Below are positions 1-8,776 of a stretch of DNA of 34,420 nucleotides, in pieces. This stretch comes from Clostridiales bacterium (GTDB taxonomy: Bacteria > Bacillota > Clostridia > Christensenellales > UBA1242). A program made the translations under genes and the position numbers. The notes under the pieces were generated by a model. It was not told the DNA's origin, ran no database searches, and saw nothing but the letters and a program-made list of their open reading frames with translations. Every line of letters starts with the position of its first letter. Positions within the stretch are counted from its first letter, which is position 1. The DNA is taken from contig CAKJZE010000017.1 in NCBI GenBank assembly GCA_918285425.1, positions 1 to 34,420 of the forward strand, in the 5' to 3' direction.

Positions 1-2000
1 ATGTTAAAGTCGCCACGTCCCTGAGTCTTGCTGCGGAGGTCTGAAATATATCCAGTCATCTCTGCAAGAGGAACTTGCGCTCTTATAACTTGACTTCCAG
101 CTATGGAAGATGTACCCAAAAGGTTTCCGCGGCGTTTAGAGATATCACCCATAACATCGCCGAGGTATTGGTCAGGAACGGTGATTTCAACGTTCATGAC
201 AGGTTCGAGAAGCACGCTGTCGCCTTTCTTGAAAGCATCTTTGAATGCAAGGCTTCCTGCAATCTTAAATGCCATTTCAGAAGAGTCGACTTCGTGGTAT
301 GAACCATCGATCAAAGTTGCTCTGAAGTCAACAGTTTCATATCCAGCAAGCACACCGCTCTTGGCAGCTTCTTGGATACCTTTATCAACTGCAGGAACAT
401 ACTCTTTAGGGACTGAACCGCCGACAGTTTTATCAACGAATTCATAGCCTTTTCCAGCTTCGAGTGGCTCAAACTCAACAAGACAGTGTCCGTATTGACC
501 TTTACCACCTGACTGTTTGATATATTTTCCTTCAGATGTAACTTTCTTTTTAAGTGTTTCACGATATGCAACTTGAGGTGCACCAACATTACATTCAACT
601 TTATATTCACGTTTCATTCTGTCAACAATGATTTCAAGGTGAAGTTCACCCATACCAGAAATGATTGTTTGTCCAGTTTCTGTATTGGTTGATCTGCGGA
701 AAGATGGGTCCTCTTCTGCAAGTTTTGCAAGAGCATTTGCCATCTTCTCTTGGTCAGCTTTTGTTTTTGGTTCTACCGCAACAGAGATAACTGGCTCTGG
801 GAAATCCATGGACTCAAGGATAATTGGGTGTCTTTCATCACAGAGTGTTTCACCAGTTGTTGTGTCTTTAAGACCAACGATAGCAACGATATCACCTGCA
901 TAAGCTTCTTGTTCTTCAGTTCTGCTGTTAGCATGCATACGAACAAGTCGACCAACACGTTCTTTCTCACCTTTGTTTGCATTGTATACATAAGAACCAG
1001 ATGTAATCTTACCACTGTAAATTCTATAGAATGTAAGAGTTCCAAATGGGTCCTTTGCAATTTTAAATGCAAGACCAGCAAGAGGTTCATCATCAGCAGT
1101 TTTTCTTGTTGCTGGATTACCATCAAGGTCAACACCTTTGACATCAGGAATATCAATTGGTGATGGCAAATAATCAATAACTGCATCAAGCAATTTTTGA
1201 ACACCTTTATTACGAAGTGATGATCCACAAAGTACTGGAGTTATCACAAGGTCAATTGTTGCTTTTCTTAAAGCAGTTTTAATTTCTTGCTCGGTAAATT
1301 CTTCACCACCGAAGAATTTTTCAAGCAAAACATCATCAACTTCAGCAACGGCTTCGACCATTTCACTGCGGTACTTTTCAGCATCAGCTTTCATATCTGC
1401 AGGGATTTCACGAACCTCAATCTTTTCACCTTTATCATCCATGTAATAATAGGCTTTCATATCAATAAGGTCAATAATTCCTTCAAATGATTCAGCACGT
1501 CCAATTGGAAGTTGAATAGGCACAGCATTTGCTTTAAGTTGTTCACGAATAGATGAAACAACGTTATAGAAATCTGCACCAAGGTTATCCATTTTATTTA
1601 CAAATGCAATTCTTGGAACATGGTATTTATTGGCTTGGTTCCAAACTTTTCTTGATTGAGCCTGTACACCCTCTTTAGCGGTGAACACCTCAATCGCACC
1701 ATCAAGAACTTTAAGGCTTCTTTCAACTTCAATAGTGAAGTCAACGTGTCCTGGAGTATCAATGATGTTGACTTTATAGCCTTTCCAATGAGTAGTGGTT
1801 GCAGCAGATGTGATAGTTATACCACGCTCTTGCTCTTGAGCCATCCAGTCCATTGTGGCTTCACCATCATGTACTTCACCAATTTTATGGCTTTTACCAG
1901 TATAATACAAAATACGTTCAGTAGTTGTAGTTTTACCGGCATCGATATGAGCCATGATACCAATGTTTCTTATTTTGCTTAGTTCAAAATCTCTAGGCAT
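1..2000 (-). CDS. fusA: Elongation factor G, C-terminus cut by the window edge
   Basis: Reverse translation from 2000: [89 protein letters not shown]; reaches ...[12 protein letters not shown] at position 1. Absent from the ORF track, probably because it has no stop in the window. Confidence 0.97.
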   Translation of the reverse strand, partial: MPRDFELSKIRNIGIMAHIDAGKTTTTERILYYTGKSHKIGEVHDGEATMDWMAQEQERGITITSAATTTHWKGYKVNIIDTPGHVDFTIEVERSLKVLDGAIEVFTAKEGVQAQSRKVWNQANKYHVPRIAFVNKMDNLGADFYNVVSSIREQLKANAVPIQLPIGRAESFEGIIDLIDMKAYYYMDDKGEKIEVREIPADMKADAEKYRSEMVEAVAEVDDVLLEKFFGGEEFTEQEIKTALRKATIDLVITPVLCGSSLRNKGVQKLLDAVIDYLPSPIDIPDVKGVDLDGNPATRKTADDEPLAGLAFKIAKDPFGTLTFYRIYSGKITSGSYVYNANKGEKERVGRLVRMHANSRTEEQEAYAGDIVAIVGLKDTTTGETLCDERHPIILESMDFPEPVISVAVEPKTKADQEKMANALAKLAEEDPSFRRSTNTETGQTIISGMGELHLEIIVDRMKREYKVECNVGAPQVAYRETLKKKVTSEGKYIKQSGGKGQYGHCLVEFEPLEAGKGYEFVDKTVGGSVPKEYVPAVDKGIQEAAKSGVLAGYETVDFRATLIDGSYHEVDSSEMAFKIAGSLAFKDAFKKGDSVLLEPVMNVEITVPDQYLGDVMGDISKRRGNLLGTSSIAGSQVIRAQVPLAEMTGYISDLRSKTQGRGDFN

Positions 2001-2024
2001 AATTTTCTCCTAATTTAAAGTCAC

Positions 2025-2092
2025 GTAATATTTCCCACATTTGCCAAGAAATATTACAAATATTATTATAATATAATTTTTTAGATTTTCAA
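2025..2092 (-). promoter_or_regulatory. Putative fusA promoter (TTGAAA-16-TATAAT) followed by a hairpin near the 5' end of the transcript
   Basis: Minus strand: TTGAAA (2092-2087), 16-nt spacer, TATAAT (2070-2065); perfect 10-bp stem GTAATATTTC/GAAATATTAC (2025-2034 / 2048-2057), 13-nt loop. Confidence 0.5.
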
Positions 2093-2289
2093 AATGTTTT
2101 AATTATTTTATTTGATTTTTAAATAACTAATAACACTTTTTTGTTGATTGTAAAGATAACGGGATTTTAAGTTCAAATTCAGATGCAGGGCAAGGCTCTG
2201 AAAAATTTACAGGCATGATTTTATATTAATAAATGAGTGTCTGGAAATTTTTCAAGAAACGCAGCACTGCGCTTAATTTGGACTTAAAA

Positions 2290-2778
<489 letters not shown>

Positions 2779-2792
2779 TTAAAGTTTAAAGA

Positions 2793-3173
2793 TTATTTAG
2801 GCTTTTTAGCGCCATATTTACTTCTTGCTTGCTTACGGTCTTTAACACCGGCAGTATCAAGTGTTCCACGAATGATGTGATAACGCACACCAGGAAGGTC
2901 CTTAACACGACCTCCGCGGATAAGAACAACAGAGTGTTCCTGCAAGTTATGACCAATACCTGGGATATAAACAGTACCTTCCATACCTGTTGAAGCAAGT
3001 TTAACCCTTGCAATCTTACGAAGAGCTGAGTTAGGCTTCTTTGGTGATGTAGTAGTAACTGACAAACAAACACCACGTTTTTGTGGGCATTCTTCCAAAA
3101 TTGGAGATTTTGCTTTTGTTGTTTGTGGTTCACGTCCCTTACCATGTCTTAAAAGCTGGTTAATGGTTGGCAT
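2793..3173 (-). CDS. rpsL: 30S ribosomal protein S12
   Basis: [17 protein letters not shown]...[15 protein letters not shown]...[37 protein letters not shown]. Confidence 0.98.
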   Translation of the reverse strand: MPTINQLLRHGKGREPQTTKAKSPILEECPQKRGVCLSVTTTSPKKPNSALRKIARVKLASTGMEGTVYIPGIGHNLQEHSVVLIRGGRVKDLPGVRYHIIRGTLDTAGVKDRKQARSKYGAKKPK

Positions 3174-3277
3174 AATTCTACCTCCTTAAAATTTGTTGAA
3201 CTTCACACTGCCCCAAGAGGAAATTCTTGGATAATTTCACACTCAAATTTGCACACCACTACAAAATTGAACATAAA

Positions 3278-3337
3278 AATAGCCAAGCATGACATTCATG
3301 CAATGGCTATTGTAAAACATTTTTGCTTTTAAGTCAA
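3278..3337 (-). promoter_or_regulatory. Putative str operon promoter (TTGACT-17-TACAAT) overlapping a 34-bp interrupted palindrome
   Basis: Minus strand: TTGACT (3337-3332), 17 nt, TACAAT (3314-3309); AATAGCCA.GCATGA.CAT.TCATGC..TGGCTATT at 3278-3311. Confidence 0.6.
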
Positions 3338-3412
3338 TAGTTTTACGCGTTTTTATGCGATTTTTATAAGATTTTTCTTGTTTTTAATATAAATAGTGGT
3401 CTAATTTCTGAT

Positions 3413-3440
3413 TAATAAAAACAACAACCGGTTGGTTGTT
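3413..3440 (-). terminator. Rho-independent terminator-like hairpin after the 173-aa gene
   Basis: Minus strand AACAACC-AACC-GGTTGTTGTTTTTATT. Confidence 0.55.
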
Positions 3441-3960
3441 ATTTTTCAATGTTTATATTTTTAAGATAACCAATTTTGTAATCAATCTTTTTTATGTTGC
3501 CAAGCACTGGTGAAAGCTCCATAGGAAGGGCTTGTTCAATCTTTGCCAAAAGTGCTTTTGCATCTTTTTTACTTAAATTATATGTGAAGTTATAACCAAG
3601 TTTCTCTATGTCAATGTCAAGCAAACCGCCATACTCTTTCAATTTGTTATATGGACAATGCAGCCTGTATTCATTTATTGCAAACAAAAGAACTTCGTTG
3701 ATTTTTTCATCTTCAAAAATATCTGTATGCTTTATTATTTTATAGATTCTTTTTCTGAATTTTTTTGGCAGTACATCTATAATGGCCTCAAAGGTAAGAA
3801 GGTACTTTTCTTTTGGCATACTGTCAGCAACTTGCACAATATAACTTACATTTTCAATATTTGATATTTTTTCATTAAATTCATAGTTGATAAATCCATC
3901 ATCAACATTTACAATTTCAAACCCCACAGCAGTGGCAAGTTCGTGTAAAAAATTTTTCAT
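3439..3960 (-). CDS. Hypothetical protein (173 aa)
   Basis: Full-length ORF between terminator-like hairpins; no family recognised. Confidence 0.7.
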   Translation of the reverse strand: MKNFLHELATAVGFEIVNVDDGFINYEFNEKISNIENVSYIVQVADSMPKEKYLLTFEAIIDVLPKKFRKRIYKIIKHTDIFEDEKINEVLLFAINEYRLHCPYNKLKEYGGLLDIDIEKLGYNFTYNLSKKDAKALLAKIEQALPMELSPVLGNIKKIDYKIGYLKNINIEK

Positions 3961-3978
3961 ATATATTCCTTATTCAAA

Positions 3979-4002
3979 AAGCCACAAACTGTGGCTTTTC
4001 AT
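3979..4002 (-). terminator. Terminator-like hairpin AAAAGCCACA-aac-TGTGGCTTTT
   Basis: Perfect 10-bp stem with flanking A/T tracts, downstream of the 187-aa gene. Confidence 0.6.
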
Positions 4003-4017
4003 AAATATTCTTTTTAT

Positions 4018-4581
4018 TTATTCACCTTTTTGGCTTACACGGATATCAATTTCTTCTTGAGCTTTACCCAAATCGTCAATAATTTGACTGTCAATTGCAT
4101 CAACAAGCTCTCTTTTTAAACCAGCTGTCTGTGCAACAGGATTTGATAAGAAGGAATTTTGTCTTACACCACTTGATTTGTGTACAAAAGGATACTGTCC
4201 CGCTTTATCACCTTTTTTAAATTTTGCGTCATACATTTTCTCTGCAATGGCGTCACCAAGTGCAACCAAATCTCCGCCAGCTTCTGCATAATCAGAAACA
4301 CTTAATTTTAAATCACCTGCAATGTGATCATATGCCCAAAGAACATATTTTTCATCCAATTCGCTTGAATCAGTTGGAACAGAAAATCCACCATCCATCT
4401 TAATGTCTTTTGTTTTATAATCATAATTCAATTGATATATTCCAATACTGTTTTTGCCAGTATAATCACCTTGTTGAGGAACTGGGAAACGGCCGTCTAA
4501 CACAGCCAGTCTGATAATTTGCCCAATTACTTTTTCTTTATCCGTAAATTTGCTTTCACTTATGATGTTTTTAAGTTTCAT
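4018..4581 (-). CDS. Hypothetical protein (187 aa) directly downstream of a HicB-like gene
   Basis: ORF starts 5 bp after the HicB-like stop codon; no family recognised. Confidence 0.75.
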   Translation of the reverse strand: MKLKNIISESKFTDKEKVIGQIIRLAVLDGRFPVPQQGDYTGKNSIGIYQLNYDYKTKDIKMDGGFSVPTDSSELDEKYVLWAYDHIAGDLKLSVSDYAEAGGDLVALGDAIAEKMYDAKFKKGDKAGQYPFVHKSSGVRQNSFLSNPVAQTAGLKRELVDAIDSQIIDDLGKAQEEIDIRVSQKGE

Positions 4582-4586
4582 AAATT

Positions 4587-4922
4587 TTATTCCTCCGCAT
4601 CAACCAAGTATTTCTGAACAAAATTTTTGTATGCTTCCTCTTGAGAATTCAGTGCCAGACCATCTTCAACATCTGTGTCTGCCAAAAGCACAAATCTTTG
4701 TGGATTGAGCTTTAATGCATCTTCATACTTTGTTGCCTCTGGAACAGTCGCACCCATTTTACTTGCAAACTCAAGATAAGCCTTTAAATATTCTTCCGCT
4801 TGAACATATGCTTCTTCAACAGTCTCACCACAAGCAACAATGTCCAAATCTGGGAATAATACCGTATAGGTTTTGTCAGTCTTATCAGAAAATAACACCA
4901 CTGGATAAATAAATTTTTTCAT
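4587..4922 (-). CDS. HicB-like protein (partial RNase H-like fold), no HicA found
   Basis: MKKFIYPVVLFSDKTDKTYTVLFPDLDIVACGETVEEAYVQAEEYLKAYLEF matches the HicB N-terminal pattern. Confidence 0.75.
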   Translation of the reverse strand: MKKFIYPVVLFSDKTDKTYTVLFPDLDIVACGETVEEAYVQAEEYLKAYLEFASKMGATVPEATKYEDALKLNPQRFVLLADTDVEDGLALNSQEEAYKNFVQKYLVDAEE

Positions 4923-5106
4923 AACTTTACCCCAATTTACATTTTAATGATTTTATTTTACCACCAAAATTTAAAAAAGTAAAATGATTTTAGGGGTTAT
5001 TTTGCTGATATTTATATAAGTTTTTCAACTTACAAACTTATTATAGCATAAAAAGCCTTTTTTGTAAATACACATTTTAAAATTCATATCAGATATTTCT
5101 GAATTA

Positions 5107-5136
5107 AAAAATGCAGGTCTTTGCCTGCATTTCATC
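5107..5136 (-). terminator. Rho-independent terminator of the ABC transporter gene
   Basis: AAATGCAGG-CAAAGA-CCTGCATTTTTT on the minus strand. Confidence 0.75.
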
Positions 5137-5144
5137 TTTACTTA

Positions 5145-6932
5145 TTAAATATTTTCCGCAAGAAACATGGTTTTAAATTTTTGATTTTTCTTAAATAATT
5201 CATCAAAACTTCCACTGTCAACAATTTCACCTTTGTCAAGAAAATATATGACATCTGCATCTTTAATTGTTGAAAGTCTGTGAGCCACAATAACTATAGT
5301 ACTTTTACCTTTAAGCTTGTCAATAGACTCCTTTATGCTTTCCTGTGCAAAGTTGTCAAGAGAGCTTGTACTTTCATCAAACAAGATTATACTTGTATTT
5401 CTTAAAAGCGCCCTTGCGATTGCAATTCTTTGCTTTTGTCCGCCAGATAACTTTATTCCATTTTCACCAAGTTTTGTGTCAACCCCTTTATTAAGAGTTT
5501 GTACAAAGTCATAAATTGCAGCATCTTTCAATGCCTGATTAATTTCTTCATCAGTCGCATCTTTCTTTGCAAGAAGCAAATTCTCTTTAATTGTCATGTC
5601 AAATATATAAGGAAATTGGTTTACAAGGGAAATAGCATTTCTTAAAGAATGTTTACTTAATTCGTTAATATTTACTCCGTCAAGCAAAACTTCTCCACCA
5701 TCAACCTGATACATTTTTGACATAAGACTTAAAAGTGTTGACTTACCACTTCCAGACTGTCCAACAAATGCAACAGTTGTGTTCTTTTTAATTTTAAAGT
5801 TTAAGTCCTCAAACACTTTAGTTGATGACACAAGCTTTTTATAAGGTTGTTTAATCCTCTTGCCTTTTTCATCTTTGCTGACAACCTCATAATCTTTGTA
5901 AGTATAGCTGACATTTTTAAATTCTATCTCACCATCAGTGATTGCAACTTCTTTATCACCAAATTTTTCTGTAATAAAGAAATTTTCATCAAACAACATA
6001 AATATTCTTTCATTATTTATTTTGATAGAAGTAAGCTTTGACCAAACATTTCCAAGTTGCCAAATAAATCCATAAAGATGACCATGATATGAATAAATGA
6101 TGATGAAAGATGCAAGAACAATAAGTGATTTCTCCACCAAAATCACACCAAGCACCATACAAATCACGCCGGCAATCTCAATCAATAAATTACGACTGTT
6201 AAAGAATAAAGCATCAACCACATTTGATTTAATATAGGCTTTTTTATGTTGATCATAGTACTCTTTTGAAACTTCGCTTAATTTATCTTCAAGAGATATT
6301 GATTTAATATCTTTTTCACTTGCCACAATCTGTGTGGTCAATGAGTTGATTTTTTCATTTGTCTTTTTAACTTCCTTTGCATATCTGTGGTGTACCTTAT
6401 TTCTGAACATTTCCCAAATGACACATAAAATCACTGTTACAAGTATGATCAATCCAATAATCCAGTTAAGCATTGCAATATAAACAAGCATAACAAAATC
6501 GGAAATTATTTCGGTAATCATAACTACTATGTCAGAAAGACTTTCAATGGCATCTTTGGGATCATTTACTATTCTTTGAATAAATGTACCACTGTCATGA
6601 TTGGCATAGGTTTCAGAATTTAACTTAAACGCTTGCTTTGACAGATCTAAATTAATTTCTGATAATATCACAACAGAATATTTATCATAAATAATGTCAG
6701 AACAAAACCAAAAGATTCTTTGCAACAACCCAAATCCAAATGCAACCAAGAAATAGGTTATCGCAAGAGAATAAGAAGCATGTGTCAAAAATGCAACAGC
6801 TTGTGCAGTTGAAAATGTTATTCCAACAGTGCTTGCTGCGGCAAAAATGTTTATAAAAACATACAGACACACAACAAACTTGTGTCTTTTAAAATAAGTA
6901 AAAATTGATAATTTATTTTTATTTTTTGCCAT
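5145..6932 (-). CDS. ABC exporter, fused transmembrane and ATP-binding domains (595 aa)
   Basis: N-terminal TM helices; Walker A GQSGSGKST, signature LSGGQKQRIAIARALL, Walker B IILFDESTSSLD, H-loop IVAHRLSTI. Confidence 0.95.
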   Translation of the reverse strand: MAKNKNKLSIFTYFKRHKFVVCLYVFINIFAAASTVGITFSTAQAVAFLTHASYSLAITYFLVAFGFGLLQRIFWFCSDIIYDKYSVVILSEINLDLSKQAFKLNSETYANHDSGTFIQRIVNDPKDAIESLSDIVVMITEIISDFVMLVYIAMLNWIIGLIILVTVILCVIWEMFRNKVHHRYAKEVKKTNEKINSLTTQIVASEKDIKSISLEDKLSEVSKEYYDQHKKAYIKSNVVDALFFNSRNLLIEIAGVICMVLGVILVEKSLIVLASFIIIYSYHGHLYGFIWQLGNVWSKLTSIKINNERIFMLFDENFFITEKFGDKEVAITDGEIEFKNVSYTYKDYEVVSKDEKGKRIKQPYKKLVSSTKVFEDLNFKIKKNTTVAFVGQSGSGKSTLLSLMSKMYQVDGGEVLLDGVNINELSKHSLRNAISLVNQFPYIFDMTIKENLLLAKKDATDEEINQALKDAAIYDFVQTLNKGVDTKLGENGIKLSGGQKQRIAIARALLRNTSIILFDESTSSLDNFAQESIKESIDKLKGKSTIVIVAHRLSTIKDADVIYFLDKGEIVDSGSFDELFKKNQKFKTMFLAENI

Positions 6933-6936
6933 AAAA

Positions 6937-7004
6937 AACTCCTTTATGTGATAAAGGAGTTCAAATTATATAAAAAATTATAAAAGAGATATCCTTTATG
7001 CACA
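6937..7004 (-). promoter_or_regulatory. Candidate translational/transcriptional attenuator with two mutually exclusive hairpins upstream of the ABC exporter
   Basis: Minus strand: arm A UGUGcAUAAAGGA (7004-6992), arm B AACUCCUUUAUCACA (6961-6947), arm C AUAAAGGAGUU (6947-6937, contains the exporter SD). B:C is an 11-bp perfect stem with a 3-nt loop. A:B is 12 bp (AUAAAGGA/UCCUUUAU + UGUG/CACA) with one bulged C. Confidence 0.7.
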
Positions 7005-7043
7005 TTGTATTAAATTTTTGTTAAATAAAACAGCAATGTTCAC
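6996..7043 (-). CDS. Putative 15-aa leader peptide MNIAVLFNKNLIQCA (GTG start)
   Basis: SD AAAGGAGG (7060-7053), 9-nt spacer, GTG AAC ATT GCT GTT TTA TTT AAC AAA AAT TTA ATA CAA TGT GCA TAA; stop codon lies inside attenuator arm A. Confidence 0.6.
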   Translation of the reverse strand: MNIAVLFNKNLIQCA

Positions 7044-7091
7044 TTTTGATATCCTCCTTTTTAAATATTTTGCTTTTGATTTAACGATTTC

Positions 7092-7120
7092 ATTATACAC
7101 AGTAAAAATCATTTTGTCAA
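7092..7120 (-). promoter_or_regulatory. Consensus sigma-A-type promoter for the leader/ABC exporter transcript
   Basis: Minus strand TTGACA (7120-7115), 17-nt spacer, TATAAT (7097-7092). Confidence 0.85.
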
Positions 7121-7130
7121 CAGTAAAATT

Positions 7131-7160
7131 AAAAATGTGAGCATTATGCCCACATTTTAT
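7131..7160 (-). terminator. Terminator-like hairpin of the DUF4097-like gene
   Basis: AAAATGTGGGCATAATGCTCACATTTTTAATTTT on the minus strand. Confidence 0.6.
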
Positions 7161-8690
7161 TTATGCCCCAAGATATAATCTTATTTTTGCATAAACACTT
7201 GTTGCGTTTATTTGATATTGTCCCGACTCTATATTTGATATAATAGACTTTTCTGCAATAAGCTCTTCACCAGCATAGACTTGTGCTTTTTCCCCTTTAG
7301 TTGATCTTAAGACATAGCTTACAGATCCTGCAGGGGCGCTTGTTGCATAGATATCAACTTGATTTGCTTTACTTCCAGCATCTACAGATACATTTGAAGA
7401 TATTTGTTCGAATTGCAAATATGTGTCCCCATTTGATTTAATGGTCACATCACCCATCAACTTTTCAGCTTTAACTTTTTTACCCGCTTTTAAAGTGATC
7501 TTATTACTTGTCAAATTTTTGAAAGTAACATCATTATTTACTGATTCAATATTCACTTCACCAGAAGTGTTGTAAACTTTTATTATACCAGTTGTGGTAT
7601 TAACTTTAACATTATTTAAACTGCCATCTTCACCAAGCGTAACATATCCGTTTTTGCCTTCAATTTCAATGTTGTTCGTATTATTTTTTACAAATGTTTG
7701 TCCTATGGTTGTTTTAATATTTAAATTGTCTGAATTATTGATTGTAATTTTACCAGAATAGGTTTCAATCTGTCCGTTTTTTAACTCATCAACAGTGATA
7801 AAACCACTTTTTGTTTTTATGCTTGTGACTTTTTCGCCTTCACCTTGATTAACTTTACCAAGCTCTACATCACCACTTGAGGTTTCTATGTTCACATTAC
7901 CACTCACAACACCTGTGCAACGCACAGCTCCAGAGCTTGTTTGAACATTAAGATTTCTACAATCTTGTAATTTTACGTCACCACCCACAGCTTTAATATT
8001 TATATCACCACTTACGTTGTTGCTTATGTTGACAGTGTTATTACTTGTTGTGGAAATATCCAAAAATTCACAAGAATAAGTTTCATCAATAGTTATTGAA
8101 CTGCCCAAATCAAGTTTAAGCAAAGCTTCAGTTGTAAGCAATCCTTCAATATTCAGTTTACCATTTGTTTTTAAGCCAAAAGTATCCAAAACCGGTGAAC
8201 CAATGATTTTAACTGAAGAATTGTTGGAGTTGATATAAATAGATCTGTTACCATCTCTAAAGTAGTATGCAGGAATCTTTAAGTCAAAGTGGTATGCATC
8301 ATAATCTTCTTTTGCATAAATAAACTTAACAAATTCCGATGTTTTGATTTTAAGGTCACCATCTTCTTTATAGTCAAGTTCCAAATTAGCTTGACTCATA
8401 TGAGAGGTAGTAAAGCCAGTAAAGTTTTGGTGAAAACTTACACTGTAAGTATAGTAGTTTGTGAAATCAATGGTGATTGGCACACCTTCAGTATCAATGT
8501 AAAGATCACCATGGAAAGTTTCAAGTGATACGTCTTTTTCATAATTACCAACAAGTGCCGACACATACCTTACGCCAAAAATTTCTGTTCCTGGTGCAAG
8601 AAACATAATAACCGCACATGAAGTAAAAAATAAACATACAAATGCGATAAGTATTATAATTGTTATGCCAATTCTTTTACTTGTGCTCAT
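7161..8690 (-). CDS. DUF4097-like beta-strand-repeat protein with N-terminal membrane anchor
   Basis: N-terminal TM helix then repeated short beta-strand motifs (NIETSSGDVELGKVNQG..., IETYSGKITINNSDNLNIKTTIG...). Confidence 0.75.
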   Translation of the reverse strand: MSTSKRIGITIIILIAFVCLFFTSCAVIMFLAPGTEIFGVRYVSALVGNYEKDVSLETFHGDLYIDTEGVPITIDFTNYYTYSVSFHQNFTGFTTSHMSQANLELDYKEDGDLKIKTSEFVKFIYAKEDYDAYHFDLKIPAYYFRDGNRSIYINSNNSSVKIIGSPVLDTFGLKTNGKLNIEGLLTTEALLKLDLGSSITIDETYSCEFLDISTTSNNTVNISNNVSGDINIKAVGGDVKLQDCRNLNVQTSSGAVRCTGVVSGNVNIETSSGDVELGKVNQGEGEKVTSIKTKSGFITVDELKNGQIETYSGKITINNSDNLNIKTTIGQTFVKNNTNNIEIEGKNGYVTLGEDGSLNNVKVNTTTGIIKVYNTSGEVNIESVNNDVTFKNLTSNKITLKAGKKVKAEKLMGDVTIKSNGDTYLQFEQISSNVSVDAGSKANQVDIYATSAPAGSVSYVLRSTKGEKAQVYAGEELIAEKSIISNIESGQYQINATSVYAKIRLYLGA

Positions 8691-8776
8691 TTTATCCCTC
8701 CCATTTCATTTATTATATTATACCACAACAATCAAAATAAATCAACTTTTTGACTGAAGCGTCTTTCTTCACAATT

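Noticed and set aside
75-1982. Several + strand and alternate-frame ORFs (for example 103..447, 750..1163, 1656..1982)
   Set aside because: They lie antisense to the fusA coding frame, which is unambiguous.
4587-4922. Complete HicAB toxin-antitoxin system
   Set aside because: No HicA-like ORF adjacent on either side; only the HicB-like half is supported.
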